From: Lonsdalea populi
Lineage (GTDB): Bacteria > Pseudomonadota > Gammaproteobacteria > Enterobacterales > Enterobacteriaceae
NCBI RefSeq assembly: GCF_015999465.1
Contig: NZ_CP065534.1
Span: forward strand, 1,178,001-1,242,000
Reading direction: 5' to 3'
Length of the DNA stretch: 64,000 bases
Position numbers and translations under genes: made by a program. This document shows positions 40,229-50,295 of this stretch, in pieces (within the stretch, counting starts at the first letter, position 1; every line of letters begins with the position of its first letter). The notes under the pieces are model-generated. The model worked only from the letters and a program-made list of their open reading frames with translations, searched no databases and had not been told where the DNA came from.

Positions 40229-40616
40229 GGATAATATAACCTCTTGATTCCTATTGATATGGTGCCTGAGCTACCACAGATCGGATAATGATAGCAGACC
40301 CTTTCTGAGGGAGAAACTTGTATCTGCCGGTGCCTCGACTCTCTCTGCCCTCGCGGTGATTTTTTATGTCATAGATATTTTTGTAATTTTTTTAATCTAC
40401 TATCTTATTGAAAAACTTTAACTAAATATTATTTCTGGTTTTTTTCTTATTTTTGCGAAGTCTGTCCTCTAAATTTTTGTCCGATATTGACGATGGTGAA
40501 CACTGAGCGCTTTGTCAGTGACGCCCAATCAGCACCGTGCTTTCCCTTAACAAAGGCGCTTCAGCCAGTCTTAGTTACACCAAACTTAATCTTTTGCTTC
40601 GGCAGGGAGTTTTGAT
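40229..40616. other. fldA-chemoreceptor intergenic region
   Basis: A 388-base AT-rich spacer between divergent genes. GGATAATGATAGCAGACC at 40284-40301 resembles half of a Fur box and lies in the fldA promoter zone. The chemoreceptor side is strongly T-rich. I could not place a flagellar-type (sigma-28) promoter with confidence. Confidence 0.4.
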
Positions 40617-42290
40617 ATGCGATTGCTGAGAAATATTGCTATCCGTACGGCATTACTGTGGGTGTTGGGCACTTTCTGTGTGTTGTGGGGCGCGGTTTCG
40701 GCTTACACCTTCTATTCATTCCATGCGATGACCCAAACATCGCACACCAGCACGCTCCTGGTTAAAAATATGAACCTAGTCAACACGGGGAACGATCAGT
40801 ATTTTCGTATGGTGACTCGACTGGCCAGATCGGTGGACTATCGTCGGTCGGGCGATATCGCCAATGCGGACAAAGAGCAGCGGTCTGCAGCGGAAGCGCT
40901 CAATAATATGAAAGAGGGTTTGGTGGCGTTCAAACAGATCGACCACGCCGGCATGGACAGTTCTTTGGCTGATGCGGTGGCCAACGACTGGACGAATCTT
41001 ATCCAAAATGGCGTAGAGCCGATGTTCCAACGCGCGGCTGCCTCTGCGCTGGATGAGTATCAGGAATATGCTAAAACGACCGTCCCTGCGTTAAGTCGTC
41101 AGTTCGGCATTTCTGTTACGGCGTTCAACAAAGCGGGCGCTGAGAAGTTTAGCGCAGCGGGCGAGCGTTTCAACCGTCTGACTTTCATTGGCCAGACTAT
41201 CCTGGTAGCGGGACTGATAGCGGGCATATTAATGTTGCTGTTCACCGATCGTTATCTGGTCAAATATTTGATGCGCCCTCTCAACGAACTTCGCGACTAC
41301 TTCCAGATCATCGCCGCCGGGCGGTTGGGTAAACCGATCGTGGACTTCGGCAACAACTGCGTGGGCAAACTGTTCCCTCTGCTGCGCGATATGCAGGGCA
41401 GCCTGGCTAATACGGTCAGCACCATCCGCAGCAGCGCCGAATCCATTTATCAGGGCGTGGCGGAAATCGCCGCTGGCAACAATGACCTCTCGGCGCGCAC
41501 GGAGTCTCAGGCCTCCGCGCTTGAAGAGAGCGCGGCCAGTATGGAGCAGTTAACGTCGACGGTGAAACAGAACGCCGAGAACGCCGGGCATGCGCGTCAG
41601 CTGGCGCAGCAGGCTTCGGTCACGGCCCACAAGGGTGGAGAACTGGTCGACAACGTGGTGAAAACCATGTCTGAAATTGCCAGCAGCTCCAAGAAGATTG
41701 CTGAAATCACCACGGTGATTAACGGGATTGCATTCCAGACCAACATTCTGGCGCTGAACGCCGCAGTGGAAGCGGCCCGCGCCGGAGAACAAGGGCGTGG
41801 TTTCGCCGTCGTCGCGGGGGAAGTGCGTAATCTGGCTCAGCGAAGCGCGCAGGCGGCCAAGGAGATCGAACATCTGATTTCCGATTCGGTACGCAGCGTC
41901 GATTCCGGATCGTCGCAGGTCGCGGACGCAGGAACGACCATGAGCGAAATAGTCCGCTCCGTATCGAACGTGACCGATATCATGGCGGAAATTGCCACGG
42001 CGTCCGAGGAGCAAAGTAAAGGGATTGCTCAGGCAGGGCAGGCGATTGCGGAAATGGATGGCGTCACACAGCAGAACGCCGCGTTAGTTGAAGAAGCGTC
42101 CGCCGCCGCGCGCTCGCTGGAAGAGCAGGCGGCTCTGCTGACGCAGGCCGTGTCGGTCTTCCGCCTGACGGAATCGTCGGCCAAAGACGCGCCCGTAGTT
42201 CATAGCCGTGAGGTAAAATCGGCCGCTCCCGCGCCTGCGTTAAAAGCACTCCCATCAGGGAAATCGGCGGATAACTGGGAAAAATTCTAA
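40617..42290 (+). CDS. Methyl-accepting chemotaxis protein
   Basis: A 557-residue Tar/Tsr-type transducer: membrane helix 1 (about 11-33), a four-helix periplasmic sensor (35-185), helix 2 (188-209), HAMP (211-265) and a signalling domain whose tip reads [38 protein letters not shown] (positions about 360-400). Methylation helices include [17 protein letters not shown]. The C-terminus NWEKF is the pentapeptide tether for CheR and CheB. The ligand is unknown. E. coli has no chemoreceptor between fldA and ybfE; here it is an accessory insertion in core synteny. Confidence 0.94.
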   Translation: MRLLRNIAIRTALLWVLGTFCVLWGAVSAYTFYSFHAMTQTSHTSTLLVKNMNLVNTGNDQYFRMVTRLARSVDYRRSGDIANADKEQRSAAEALNNMKEGLVAFKQIDHAGMDSSLADAVANDWTNLIQNGVEPMFQRAAASALDEYQEYAKTTVPALSRQFGISVTAFNKAGAEKFSAAGERFNRLTFIGQTILVAGLIAGILMLLFTDRYLVKYLMRPLNELRDYFQIIAAGRLGKPIVDFGNNCVGKLFPLLRDMQGSLANTVSTIRSSAESIYQGVAEIAAGNNDLSARTESQASALEESAASMEQLTSTVKQNAENAGHARQLAQQASVTAHKGGELVDNVVKTMSEIASSSKKIAEITTVINGIAFQTNILALNAAVEAARAGEQGRGFAVVAGEVRNLAQRSAQAAKEIEHLISDSVRSVDSGSSQVADAGTTMSEIVRSVSNVTDIMAEIATASEEQSKGIAQAGQAIAEMDGVTQQNAALVEEASAAARSLEEQAALLTQAVSVFRLTESSAKDAPVVHSREVKSAAPAPALKALPSGKSADNWEKF

Positions 42291-42331
42291 CCAAGCCACG
42301 CGATTTCACACGCTAGCAGCTATGCCTGTTA

Positions 42332-42367
42332 CCCTTATCGTCGCCGCGAGGAGCGCGATGATAAGGG
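42332..42367. repeat. Thirteen-base-pair hairpin after the chemoreceptor gene
   Basis: CCCTTATCGTCGC pairs with GCGATGATAAGGG (one G-U pair) around a ten-base loop, 42 bases after the stop. No T-run follows; it may stabilise or end the transcript with help. Confidence 0.7.
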
Positions 42368-42470
42368 CGGATTGGGAATTAGACTGAAAGATGTGCGGAG
42401 CGTGGGAGTCAGTGAACGTCGTAATGAAAACAATAAATTCGGGGCGTCTCTGACGACGCGTTATGTGCGA

Positions 42471-42752
42471 TCAACGTGTTGCGCCTGCCAGCTGCGATAG
42501 CAAAATTTGCTCGATGAGCTCACTTCGGCTGATCTTTTTCTCTTCCGCCAACGCGTTGAGAATATCGACCGCTTCTGCGTTAATTTTCAGCTCAACCCGC
42601 CTTAACCCACGATTTTTGTCTCGTCTCAGCTGATTGCGCTTGTTGATTCTCAGCTGTTCATCTCGTGAAAGCGGATTGGTTTTCGGACGGCCCGGACGAC
42701 GCTCATCAGCGAAAAGATCCGGCGTGGTGCGATCCGTTTGTTCTTTTGCCAT
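42471..42752 (-). CDS. ybfE: LexA-regulated protein YbfE homolog
   Basis: A 93-residue basic protein from MAKEQTDRTTPDLF at 42752. Homology to E. coli YbfE begins here; the upstream extension to 42791 is not supported. The N-terminal half is very basic (RPGRPKTNPLSRDEQLRINKRNQLRRDK), and the C-terminal part looks like a ribbon-helix-helix-type DNA-binding fold (VELKINAEAVDILNALAEEKKISRSELIEQI). The LexA box known in E. coli is not evident here. Confidence 0.9.
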   Translation of the reverse strand: MAKEQTDRTTPDLFADERRPGRPKTNPLSRDEQLRINKRNQLRRDKNRGLRRVELKINAEAVDILNALAEEKKISRSELIEQILLSQLAGATR

Positions 42753-42891
42753 AGGTAGTGGTACTGCAAAGATTCGGACCAAAAGGCGCATTTTATCTGC
42801 GACATTTTGATGATGTGGTTAACAATGCCAGTGGCTAGAAAGCCGACCCTTCAGTGCGTAAAGCGGGCGACATGATACCCCAGCGGAACCA

Positions 42892-42921
42892 GCCGCGACA
42901 ATGGTTTACTGGTGTCGCGGC
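42892..42921. repeat. Hairpin between ybfE and ybfF
   Basis: GCCGCGACA pairs perfectly with TGTCGCGGC around a 12-base loop, 12 bases after the ybfF stop. No T-run follows on either strand. Confidence 0.65.
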
Positions 42922-42932
42922 GAACGGTTGGG

Positions 42933-43700
42933 TTAACTCTGGGCCATAAAACGGTGTATTGCCCGCAGCACGGCCTCGGGTTTTTCTGCATGGACCCAAT
43001 GCCCTGCGCCTGCGATGGCATAAGCCGTCGCACCGGGAAACTGGCGCAGCAGCGCATCGCGATAGCGGCGATCCAGATAAGGCGAATTCTCTCCGCGAAT
43101 GAACAGAATGGGGTGCGCCCAGACGGGGACGTCCTGCCAGCCTGAAATGGCCTCGTACTGGTCCCATAAAACCGGCACGTTGAATCGCCACGCTCCCTGA
43201 GCAAATGACTTCAGCAGGAACTGAATTACGCCATCGTCGGCGATGCTTTCGCGCATCAATTCCGCAGCGGCAGTACGTTGTGTAATCCCGGCGGCGCTGA
43301 CGGCTCTTAGCGCGGCAAAGATGTCGTCGTGTCGTCGACTGTGATAATGCACCGGCGCAATATCAATCGCGACGATGCGCTCAATGCGATCCGGAATCAG
43401 CGCGCTCAGCGCCATGGCGACTTTACCGCCCATGGAGTGGCCGATCACCATGACACGATCCAGCGCCAGTTCGTCCAGCAGATCCACGACATCTTGCGCC
43501 ATATCCTGATACTGCATGGAGGGATCGCGTGGAGACAACCCGTGGTTACGCAGATCGATCTGTAAAATATCGTGTTGATTTTGCAGATTGCGGGCTAATA
43601 CGCCAAGATTATCCAGGTTGCCGAACAGGCCGTGAATGAGAATAACCGGAAGCTGCTGCTGAGGCAGTTGTGCGTTTTGCCAGCGATAATTCAATTTCAT
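42933..43700 (-). CDS. ybfF: Alpha/beta-hydrolase esterase YbfF
   Basis: A 255-residue acyl-ester hydrolase. The oxyanion region VILIHGLFGNLDN, the nucleophile elbow GHSMGG and the histidine in AGAGHWVHAEKPEAV are intact. E. coli YbfF acts on short acyl esters including malonyl-CoA and palmitoyl-CoA in vitro; the natural substrate is unclear. The start at MKLNYRW (43700) is chosen from homology; an ATG four codons upstream is possible. Divergent from seqA, as in E. coli. Confidence 0.94.
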   Translation of the reverse strand: MKLNYRWQNAQLPQQQLPVILIHGLFGNLDNLGVLARNLQNQHDILQIDLRNHGLSPRDPSMQYQDMAQDVVDLLDELALDRVMVIGHSMGGKVAMALSALIPDRIERIVAIDIAPVHYHSRRHDDIFAALRAVSAAGITQRTAAAELMRESIADDGVIQFLLKSFAQGAWRFNVPVLWDQYEAISGWQDVPVWAHPILFIRGENSPYLDRRYRDALLRQFPGATAYAIAGAGHWVHAEKPEAVLRAIHRFMAQS

Positions 43701-43919
43701 AGTGAAGTTCATTCAGGGAGACGTTTGCTTAGGGTATCATGAGATTATCCTGCGATCTCGCAGTGCCATGAACGTTCGCCTCTGGCGACCCTCCATGCGC
43801 AAAGGCATCACTCAGCCTAATCTGACTTTATGCGGATACCCCCGTTTGCTGCTGTTCGCGGGAGAAAGGTAACTTTATACTCCCTGATGATTGAAGAAAT
43901 AAAACCGTACTGGATGAAG

Positions 43920-44456
43920 ATGAAAACTATTGAGGTCGACGAAGAGCTTTATCGTTATATTGCCAGCCATACCCAGCATATTGGCGAAAGCGCATCAGAC
44001 ATTTTACGGCGCATGCTGAAATTCAGCGCCGGACAGGTTGCACAGACAGCCCCCTCCAAAGCTGCGGCGGCTGAACAGCCGGCGGCGGCGATTCAACCCA
44101 GCCCGCGAGACCGGGTGAGAGCGCTCCGCGAGCTGCTGTTATCAGACGAATACGCTGAGAAGAATAAAGCGATCAACCGCTTCATGTTGATATTGTCCAC
44201 GTTGTATGACTTGTCACCTGCTGAATTCAGCGCGGCGACCGAGTCGCTCCACGGCCGGACCCGCGTTTACTTTGCCGGTGACGAGCATACGCTGCTGCAA
44301 AATGGCACGCACACTAAACCCAAACATATTCAGGGCACGCCATACTGGGTTATCACGAATACCAATACGGGTCGTAAACGAAGCATGGTCGAACACATCA
44401 TGCAATCGATGCAGTTCCCGCCGGAGCTGATTGAGAAAGTCTGCGGCACCCTCTAA
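43920..44456 (+). CDS. seqA: Negative modulator of replication initiation SeqA
   Basis: A 178-residue protein that binds hemimethylated GATC clusters and sequesters oriC. The N-terminal oligomerisation part MKTIEVDEELYRYIASHTQHIGESASDILRRMLKF and the C-terminal DNA-binding domain (ESLHGRTRVYFAGDEHTLL through TGRKRSMVEHIM) are conserved. The start at 43920 follows homology; further in-frame ATGs upstream are not supported. It precedes pgm by 24 bases. Confidence 0.97.
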   Translation: MKTIEVDEELYRYIASHTQHIGESASDILRRMLKFSAGQVAQTAPSKAAAAEQPAAAIQPSPRDRVRALRELLLSDEYAEKNKAINRFMLILSTLYDLSPAEFSAATESLHGRTRVYFAGDEHTLLQNGTHTKPKHIQGTPYWVITNTNTGRKRSMVEHIMQSMQFPPELIEKVCGTL

Positions 44457-44480
44457 ATCACGCGTCAGGAAAACAAGGTA

Positions 44481-46124
44481 ATGGCTAATCACCCGAGAGC
44501 TGGACAACCTACCCGGCAGAGCGACTTGATTAACGTCGCGCAGTTGACGTCACAGTATTACGTGTTGCAACCGGACCCTGCCAATCCGGCCCATGCCGTG
44601 AAATTCGGCACCTCTGGTCATCGCGGTAGCGCCGCGCGTCACAGTTTCAATGAAGCGCATATTCTGGCTATTGCACAGGCCATCGCCGAAGAGCGCCGTC
44701 GTCAGGGAATTAGCGGCCCTTGTTACGTGGGTAAAGACACGCATGCGTTGTCTGAACCCGCGTTTATTTCCGTTCTGGAAGTGCTGACGGCGAACGGTGT
44801 GGACGTGATTATCCAGCAGGATAACGGCTTCACCCCAACGCCGGCGGTCTCCAACGCGATTTTGACGCACAACCGCAACGGCGGCGCACTGGCAGATGGC
44901 ATTGTCATTACGCCGTCGCACAACCCGCCGGAAGACGGCGGCATCAAGTACAATCCCCCCAATGGCGGTCCCGCAGACACCAATCTGACCAGCGTGATTG
45001 AAAAGCGCGCCAACGCGTTGCTGGCAGAAGCATTGTGCGGCGTTAAGCGTCAGACCATGGACGCGGCCAAACAGGGCGCTCATCTTCACGAACAGGATCT
45101 GGTGCAGGCCTACGTGGAAAGGCTGGGCGATGTCGTCGATATGGCGGCCATCCAGCGCGCCGGGCTGAAGTTGGGCGTCGATCCTCTGGGCGGTTCCGGT
45201 ATCGCTTACTGGCAGCGGATCGCCGAACACTACCAACTGGATCTGACCATGGTCAACGACGAAGTTGATCAGACGTTCCGCTTTATGACGCTGGATCACG
45301 ACGGCGTCATCCGTATGGACTGCTCATCGGAGTTCGCCATGGCCGGGCTGCTGGCGCTGCGCGACAAGTTCGATCTGGCCTTCGCCAACGATCCGGACTA
45401 TGACCGCCACGGCATCGTGACTCCCGCCGGGCTGATGAATCCGAATCATTACCTTGCCGTCGCTATCAACTATCTGTTCCAGCATCGTCCGCAGTGGAGC
45501 GACAGTGTCGCAGTCGGCAAAACGCTGGTGTCCAGTGCGATGATCGACCGGGTCGTCAACGATCTGGGACGCAAGCTGGTGGAAGTACCGGTCGGCTTCA
45601 AATGGTTTGTCGATGGGTTGTTCGACGGCAGTCTGGGCTTCGGCGGCGAGGAAAGCGCGGGCGCGTCCTTCCTGCGCTTTGACACTCAGCCGTGGTCGAC
45701 TGACAAAGACGGCATCATCATGTGTCTGCTGGCGGCGGAGATCACGGCAGTGACCGGTAAGAACCCGCAGCAGCACTATGATGAATTGGCGAAACGCTTC
45801 GGTGCGCCTAGCTATAACCGTATTCAGGCACCGGCCACGCATGCGCAAAAAGCCGCGTTGTCCAGGCTGTCGCCGGAGCAGGTCTCCGCGAGTACGCTGG
45901 CGGGTGATCCGATTACCGCGCGCCTGACCACCGCGCCGGGCAATGGCGCGTCTATCGGTGGGCTGAAGGTGATGACGAATAACGGCTGGTTTGCCGCGCG
46001 TCCTTCCGGTACGGAAGAAGCCTACAAAATCTACTGTGAAAGTTTCCTCGGCGACGAACATCTACGGAAAATTGAAAAAGAAGCGGTAGAGATTGTCAGC
46101 GAAGTGCTGAACAACGCGAAATAA
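44481..46124 (+). CDS. pgm: Phosphoglucomutase
   Basis: A 547-residue alpha-D-phosphohexomutase that interconverts glucose-1- and glucose-6-phosphate. The phosphoserine loop is [12 protein letters not shown], the metal loop is DPDYDRHG, the sugar-binding loop [10 protein letters not shown] and the phosphate-binding [13 protein letters not shown] are present. It follows seqA as in E. coli and is probably in one operon with it. Confidence 0.98.
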   Translation: MANHPRAGQPTRQSDLINVAQLTSQYYVLQPDPANPAHAVKFGTSGHRGSAARHSFNEAHILAIAQAIAEERRRQGISGPCYVGKDTHALSEPAFISVLEVLTANGVDVIIQQDNGFTPTPAVSNAILTHNRNGGALADGIVITPSHNPPEDGGIKYNPPNGGPADTNLTSVIEKRANALLAEALCGVKRQTMDAAKQGAHLHEQDLVQAYVERLGDVVDMAAIQRAGLKLGVDPLGGSGIAYWQRIAEHYQLDLTMVNDEVDQTFRFMTLDHDGVIRMDCSSEFAMAGLLALRDKFDLAFANDPDYDRHGIVTPAGLMNPNHYLAVAINYLFQHRPQWSDSVAVGKTLVSSAMIDRVVNDLGRKLVEVPVGFKWFVDGLFDGSLGFGGEESAGASFLRFDTQPWSTDKDGIIMCLLAAEITAVTGKNPQQHYDELAKRFGAPSYNRIQAPATHAQKAALSRLSPEQVSASTLAGDPITARLTTAPGNGASIGGLKVMTNNGWFAARPSGTEEAYKIYCESFLGDEHLRKIEKEAVEIVSEVLNNAK

Positions 46125-46144
46125 CGCTCTCGACAACGAGAAGT

Positions 46145-46175
46145 CAAAAAAGGCACCGAAGAGGGTGCCTTTTTG
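46145..46175 (+). terminator. Intrinsic terminator of pgm
   Basis: AGGCACC pairs with GGTGCCT around GAAGAG and is followed by TTTTTG. Confidence 0.92.
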
Positions 46176-46388
46176 TTATTCGACGCAGCCTCAACGACGG
46201 GGAGCGTAGCCCGTCGTTTGGGGCGGACGCGGTATCAACGATTATGCGAATGTCTCGTCCGGACGAACCTGTCCGCCTACCGTGTTTACCGTGTTGCAGA
46301 GGGGGTCGAGCGTCTCCGTTTCTTATGTCGGGGGGGCGGCCCGCTGTGACGAACAGACCGATGTTATCGAGCAACGGGCCGCTTGCCG
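46176..46388. other. pgm-EamA intergenic region with hairpin
   Basis: A 213-base spacer between convergent genes. It contains the perfect inverted repeat AACGACGGG/CCCGTCGTT at 46193-46218 with an eight-base loop. No gene is seen. Confidence 0.6.
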
Positions 46389-46817
46389 TTATCCCAATGC
46401 GACCAGCAGCGCGTCGGCTGAGATCAGCGCGACGCCCACGCCCGCCAGCAGAGATATCTTTTCCCCCAGCAGGATCACCGCCAAAATCACGGCAAAGACG
46501 ACGCTCAGTTTATCTATCGGGGCGACCTGCGCTACCGAGCCGTTTTTGAGCGCCATGAAGTAGAACAGCCATGACATGGCTCCGGCAACGCCGCTGAGGA
46601 CGATGAACAGCATGGCTTTATGCTGCGTCAGCATCGATCCTACCAGGCCCAGTTTGCCTTGCGCGACGACAACGCCGACCAGGAACAGGGCCATGATGAC
46701 GGCGCGCACGGCGGTCGCCGTATTGGCGTCCGACTGTTGCAGTCCCACTTTACCGAATATCGCAACCAGCGCGGCGCACAGCGCGGATAGCAGTGCATAG
46801 ATCAACCAGCTACTCAT
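46389..46817 (-). CDS. Single-domain EamA/DMT-family membrane protein
   Basis: A 142-residue protein with about five hydrophobic segments and the EamA signature (WLFYFMALKNGSVAQVAPIDKLSVVFAVILAVILLGEKISLL). Most DMT exporters have two EamA repeats; this half-size protein would have to work as a dimer, as in SMR proteins. The substrate is unknown. It lies 62 bases downstream of kdpE on the same strand; co-transcription is possible. Confidence 0.88.
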   Translation of the reverse strand: MSSWLIYALLSALCAALVAIFGKVGLQQSDANTATAVRAVIMALFLVGVVVAQGKLGLVGSMLTQHKAMLFIVLSGVAGAMSWLFYFMALKNGSVAQVAPIDKLSVVFAVILAVILLGEKISLLAGVGVALISADALLVALG

Positions 46818-46879
46818 GACTCTTTTCCCGCTCAGAAATAAGCGAGAATGCTACTCCTGCCTCATGGGAAAGGCTATCT

Positions 46880-47560
46880 TCAGGGGATGAAGCGATAGCC
46901 GACGGCGGTCTCCGTAACCAGGTGCCGTGGGCGGGCGGGGTCCAGCTCCAGTTTTTGGCGCAGGTGTCCCATATAGATGCGCAGGTAGTGGCCGTTTTCC
47001 ACCGCGTTGGGTCCCCAGACGTCGTTCAGCAATTGGCGCTGCGTCAAGACTTTGCCGGGATTGGCGACCAGCAGGGACAATAGGCGGAACTCGGTGGGAG
47101 TGAGATGCAGCGTTTCGCCGTTGCGGATCACCTGACGGTCGAGCAGATCGACACTGACGTCGCCGAACGTCACCTTCGGGCTCTCCTGACGCGACAGGGT
47201 AAACCGGCGCTGTGCGACGCGCAGCCGGGCCAGCAGTTCTCCAATGCCAAAGGGTTTTGTCAGAAAATCGTCGGCGCCAGCATCCAGCGCCGCGATTTTA
47301 TCTTGTTCATCGCTGCGGGCGGACAGGACGATAATCGGGATGCTGCTCCACTGGCGCAGGTCGTGAATATAATCGATGCCGTTGCCGTCCGGCAGTCCCA
47401 GATCGAGGATAATCAGCGACGGCTTGCGGGTGGCGGCCTCAAGCAGGCCGCGCTGTAGCGTATCGGCCTCAAAGACATGACACCCTTCCGCTTCGAGCGC
47501 TTGCCGCACGAAGCGCCGTATCTCTTTTTCATCTTCTACGATCAATACGTTGGTAAGCAC
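46880..47560 (-). CDS. kdpE: Response regulator KdpE
   Basis: A 226-residue OmpR-family regulator starting at GTG. The receiver domain has the acidic pair in VEDEKEIRR, the phospho-acceptor aspartate in LIILDLGLPDGNG and the KPFG switch lysine; the winged-helix domain (VSVDLLDRQVIRNGETLHLTPTEFRLL, ending GYRFIP) follows. It lies 17 bases after kdpD. In E. coli KdpE activates kdpFABC when potassium is scarce; that operon is not next to it here. Confidence 0.96.
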   Translation of the reverse strand: MLTNVLIVEDEKEIRRFVRQALEAEGCHVFEADTLQRGLLEAATRKPSLIILDLGLPDGNGIDYIHDLRQWSSIPIIVLSARSDEQDKIAALDAGADDFLTKPFGIGELLARLRVAQRRFTLSRQESPKVTFGDVSVDLLDRQVIRNGETLHLTPTEFRLLSLLVANPGKVLTQRQLLNDVWGPNAVENGHYLRIYMGHLRQKLELDPARPRHLVTETAVGYRFIP

Positions 47561-47577
47561 CTGCGTGGTGACTCCTC

Positions 47578-50295
47578 TTATTCAGGTTCCAGATCCGGCG
47601 GGGTTATCAGCGGCAGTGTGAAGTGAAACACGGCGCCGCCGCCTTCGGCATTCGTCGCCCAGATTTTTCCGCCGTGAATGGCGACGATGGCCCGACAGAT
47701 AGCCAGCCCCAAGCCTACACCAGGAATGGCGGACTCCGGATGTCCGCGGGCGAATTTATCGAAAATCATCTTAGCCTTGTCGGGGTCGATGCCCGGTCCG
47801 TTGTCCTGCACGCGCACTTCGACGTCGCGTTCGCCGGTTGCCGTGACGATCGGCAGAGCGGAGAGCGTGATGGCCGCCCGGTTGCCCGCGTACTTGACGG
47901 CATTCTCCAAAAGGTTGATCAGCACCCGTTCTATCAGGGTGGCATCGCAGTAGACCAGCATCAGTTCTTGCGGCAGCGCCAGCGTCACGTCTGGCGCGTC
48001 TTCGCCATTTTCCAGATGGCGCAGTGCGCTGTCCGCCAGCTCCTGAAGGGACTGCCAGGCTTTGCGGGGATGGAAACCGTCCGACTGGAGACGAGCCATA
48101 TCCAGCAGATTATTGACCAGCCGCGTCGTGTTCTGGATCTGCCGTCCGATCTGGCCGGCCTGAGAAGCATAAGGGGACGCCTGTGCGCTCAGATTACGCG
48201 TCAGAATTTCCGCCTGGCCGGACAGCACCGTCAACGGCGTTCTCAGATCGTGAGACAGCGCGGACAGCAGCGAGTTGCGCAACTGCTCGCGCTCGGTGTC
48301 GAGACGTGCTTTCTCGGCGCTTTGGATGAGATGCAGCCGTTCCAGCGCATTGGCGATCAATACCGTGCAGGTCTCCAGCATGCGCTGCTGTTCGGGGATC
48401 ATCAGTTGGCGCGCATGCAGCGGCTCAAGCGCGATGACGCCGAACGTCAGCTGCGGCGTCGACAGCGGCTGAATCTGGTAGGGAACGCCGGGCAGGGTAC
48501 GTGTTCCATAGCCCGCCGGCGCATGATGGTCGAAGCTCCAGCGTGCGATAGCCGGATCGACGATAAGCGGTTCTTGCGTTTGCGCCGAGACGGGCTTCAG
48601 TTCGGCCGTCGGCGAGGACGGCGGATCTGCCAGCCAGATCGCGGCGCGAGCCTGAAACGTCGAGCCAAGATAGTGATGGCTGGCGGCGGCGATATCTTCC
48701 ACGGTCAGGCTGCGGTTAAGCGCGTTGGACATCTCGTACAGATGGCGCATGCGCTGTTCACGGTAGCGGGCGACGCGCGCCTGATAGCGCACGTCAGCGG
48801 TCAGGCTGCCCACCAGAATGCCGACACTGAGCATCACGATAAACGTGACCAGATACTGTGCATCGGCCACGGCCAGTTTGCCGCGAGGCGCGACGAAGCA
48901 GAGATCGAAGGCGATGACGTTGATCAGCGCGGCAAAAACCGAGGGCCAACGTCCGAAAAACAGCGCGACGATCGCCACGCCGAGCAGGTAAATCATCACC
49001 AGATTGACCGGTTCGAGCATGGAAAATGGAGACCACAGCGCCAGCAGCGTGATTGCGGCGCACAGGGCAATCGCCAGCGCGCAGCCATACAGCTGACGCC
49101 GCCATTTTTCGGTGAGACTCCGGTTGTCTTCCGGTTTGACCTGCGGGGAAGAGGGCTCATCCTGAACGGAAACCACCACCAGATCGAGATCGGGTCCCAA
49201 TAGCCCCAGCTTCTCGGCGAAACGCGCCCGACGCCAGCGATTCCATCGGCGATCCGTGTGACGACCAATTACGATTTTGCCGAGATTATGTTCGCGTGCG
49301 TAACGGAGGATGGCGTTTTCCACGGAGGGATCGGACAAGGTGGCCGTTTCTGCTCCCAAATCCTGCGCCAGCTTCAACGCGCGCAGGATGGCCCGGCGAC
49401 GGGATTCAGGCAGTCGGTGTAACCGGGGCGTTTCCACGTACACCGCGTGCCAGACGCCGCCCAACCGCGCCGCCAGCCGGGCGGCGGTCCGCACCAGTTT
49501 TTCATTACCCGCGTCCTGACCGATGCAGAGCAGAATCGCATCGCGGGTATGCCATACGCGCTCGTCGCCCTGAAGGTCGCGCATCGCCCGCACCTGGTCG
49601 TCCACGCGGTCAGCCAGCCGACGCAGGGCCAGCTCACGCAGCGCAACGAGATTGCCCTTGCGGAAGAAATGTTCGATGGCGCGCTCCGCCTGTTGCGGAA
49701 GATAAACCTTGCCTTCATGCAGGCGTTGGCGCAGGTCGTCCGGCGGCAAATCCACCAGCACGACTTCCTCCGCGTCGTCAAAGAACGGATCGGGCAGGGT
49801 TTCGCGTACGCGAATACCGGTGATCCCGCCCACCACATCATTAAGGCTTTCCAGATGTTGTACGTTGACCGTTGTGAAAACATCGATCCCGGCTTCCAAG
49901 AGCTCCTGCACATCCTGCCAGCGTTTAGGATGACGACTTCCGCGCAGGTTACTGTGGGCCAGTTCGTCTACGAGGATCAGCGCAGGCTCCCGCGCCAGCG
50001 CGGCGTCCAGGTCAAACTCCTCATGATCTCTGCCCGCCGCGCCGATTTTTTTCCCCGGCAACTGCGGCAACCCGTCTAACTGCGCGAGGGTCTCTACACG
50101 CCCGTGGGTTTCCACCACGCCGACCAGCACATCCAGCCCCTGCTCCTTGAGACGCCGCGCTTCTTGCAGCATCGCATAGGTTTTCCCGACGCCCGCGCTG
50201 GCACCGAAAAAAATCTTCAGTTTTCCCCGCGGGGATTCTCCAAGCTGGGACAGCAACGTATCCGGGTCGGGACGACGCGGTTCCTCATTGGTCAT
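47578..50295 (-). CDS. kdpD: Sensor histidine kinase KdpD
   Basis: A 905-residue membrane sensor: N-terminal KdpD domain with Walker A GASAGVGKTYAML and ELAHSNLRGSRHPKRWQDV, a USP-like domain (RHTDRRWNRWRRARF), four membrane helices in the middle, GAF-like region, then the histidine kinase core with LSALSHDLRTPL and ATP-binding NLLENAVKYAG, DNGPGI, GVGLGLAI. All key motifs are intact. Normally kdpC lies directly upstream; here the upstream 300 bases hold no kdp gene. Confidence 0.96.
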   Translation of the reverse strand: MTNEEPRRPDPDTLLSQLGESPRGKLKIFFGASAGVGKTYAMLQEARRLKEQGLDVLVGVVETHGRVETLAQLDGLPQLPGKKIGAAGRDHEEFDLDAALAREPALILVDELAHSNLRGSRHPKRWQDVQELLEAGIDVFTTVNVQHLESLNDVVGGITGIRVRETLPDPFFDDAEEVVLVDLPPDDLRQRLHEGKVYLPQQAERAIEHFFRKGNLVALRELALRRLADRVDDQVRAMRDLQGDERVWHTRDAILLCIGQDAGNEKLVRTAARLAARLGGVWHAVYVETPRLHRLPESRRRAILRALKLAQDLGAETATLSDPSVENAILRYAREHNLGKIVIGRHTDRRWNRWRRARFAEKLGLLGPDLDLVVVSVQDEPSSPQVKPEDNRSLTEKWRRQLYGCALAIALCAAITLLALWSPFSMLEPVNLVMIYLLGVAIVALFFGRWPSVFAALINVIAFDLCFVAPRGKLAVADAQYLVTFIVMLSVGILVGSLTADVRYQARVARYREQRMRHLYEMSNALNRSLTVEDIAAASHHYLGSTFQARAAIWLADPPSSPTAELKPVSAQTQEPLIVDPAIARWSFDHHAPAGYGTRTLPGVPYQIQPLSTPQLTFGVIALEPLHARQLMIPEQQRMLETCTVLIANALERLHLIQSAEKARLDTEREQLRNSLLSALSHDLRTPLTVLSGQAEILTRNLSAQASPYASQAGQIGRQIQNTTRLVNNLLDMARLQSDGFHPRKAWQSLQELADSALRHLENGEDAPDVTLALPQELMLVYCDATLIERVLINLLENAVKYAGNRAAITLSALPIVTATGERDVEVRVQDNGPGIDPDKAKMIFDKFARGHPESAIPGVGLGLAICRAIVAIHGGKIWATNAEGGGAVFHFTLPLITPPDLEPE

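Noticed and set aside
40284..40301. Fur box upstream of fldA
   Set aside because: Only one half fits GATAATGATAATCATTATC; too weak to call a site.
40450..40616. Sigma-28 promoter for the chemoreceptor gene
   Set aside because: TAAA and CCGATA elements occur near 40470-40490 but the spacing is much too short.
47623..49203. 526-codon open frame on the plus strand
   Set aside because: Antisense shadow of kdpD, which has all its motifs on the minus strand.
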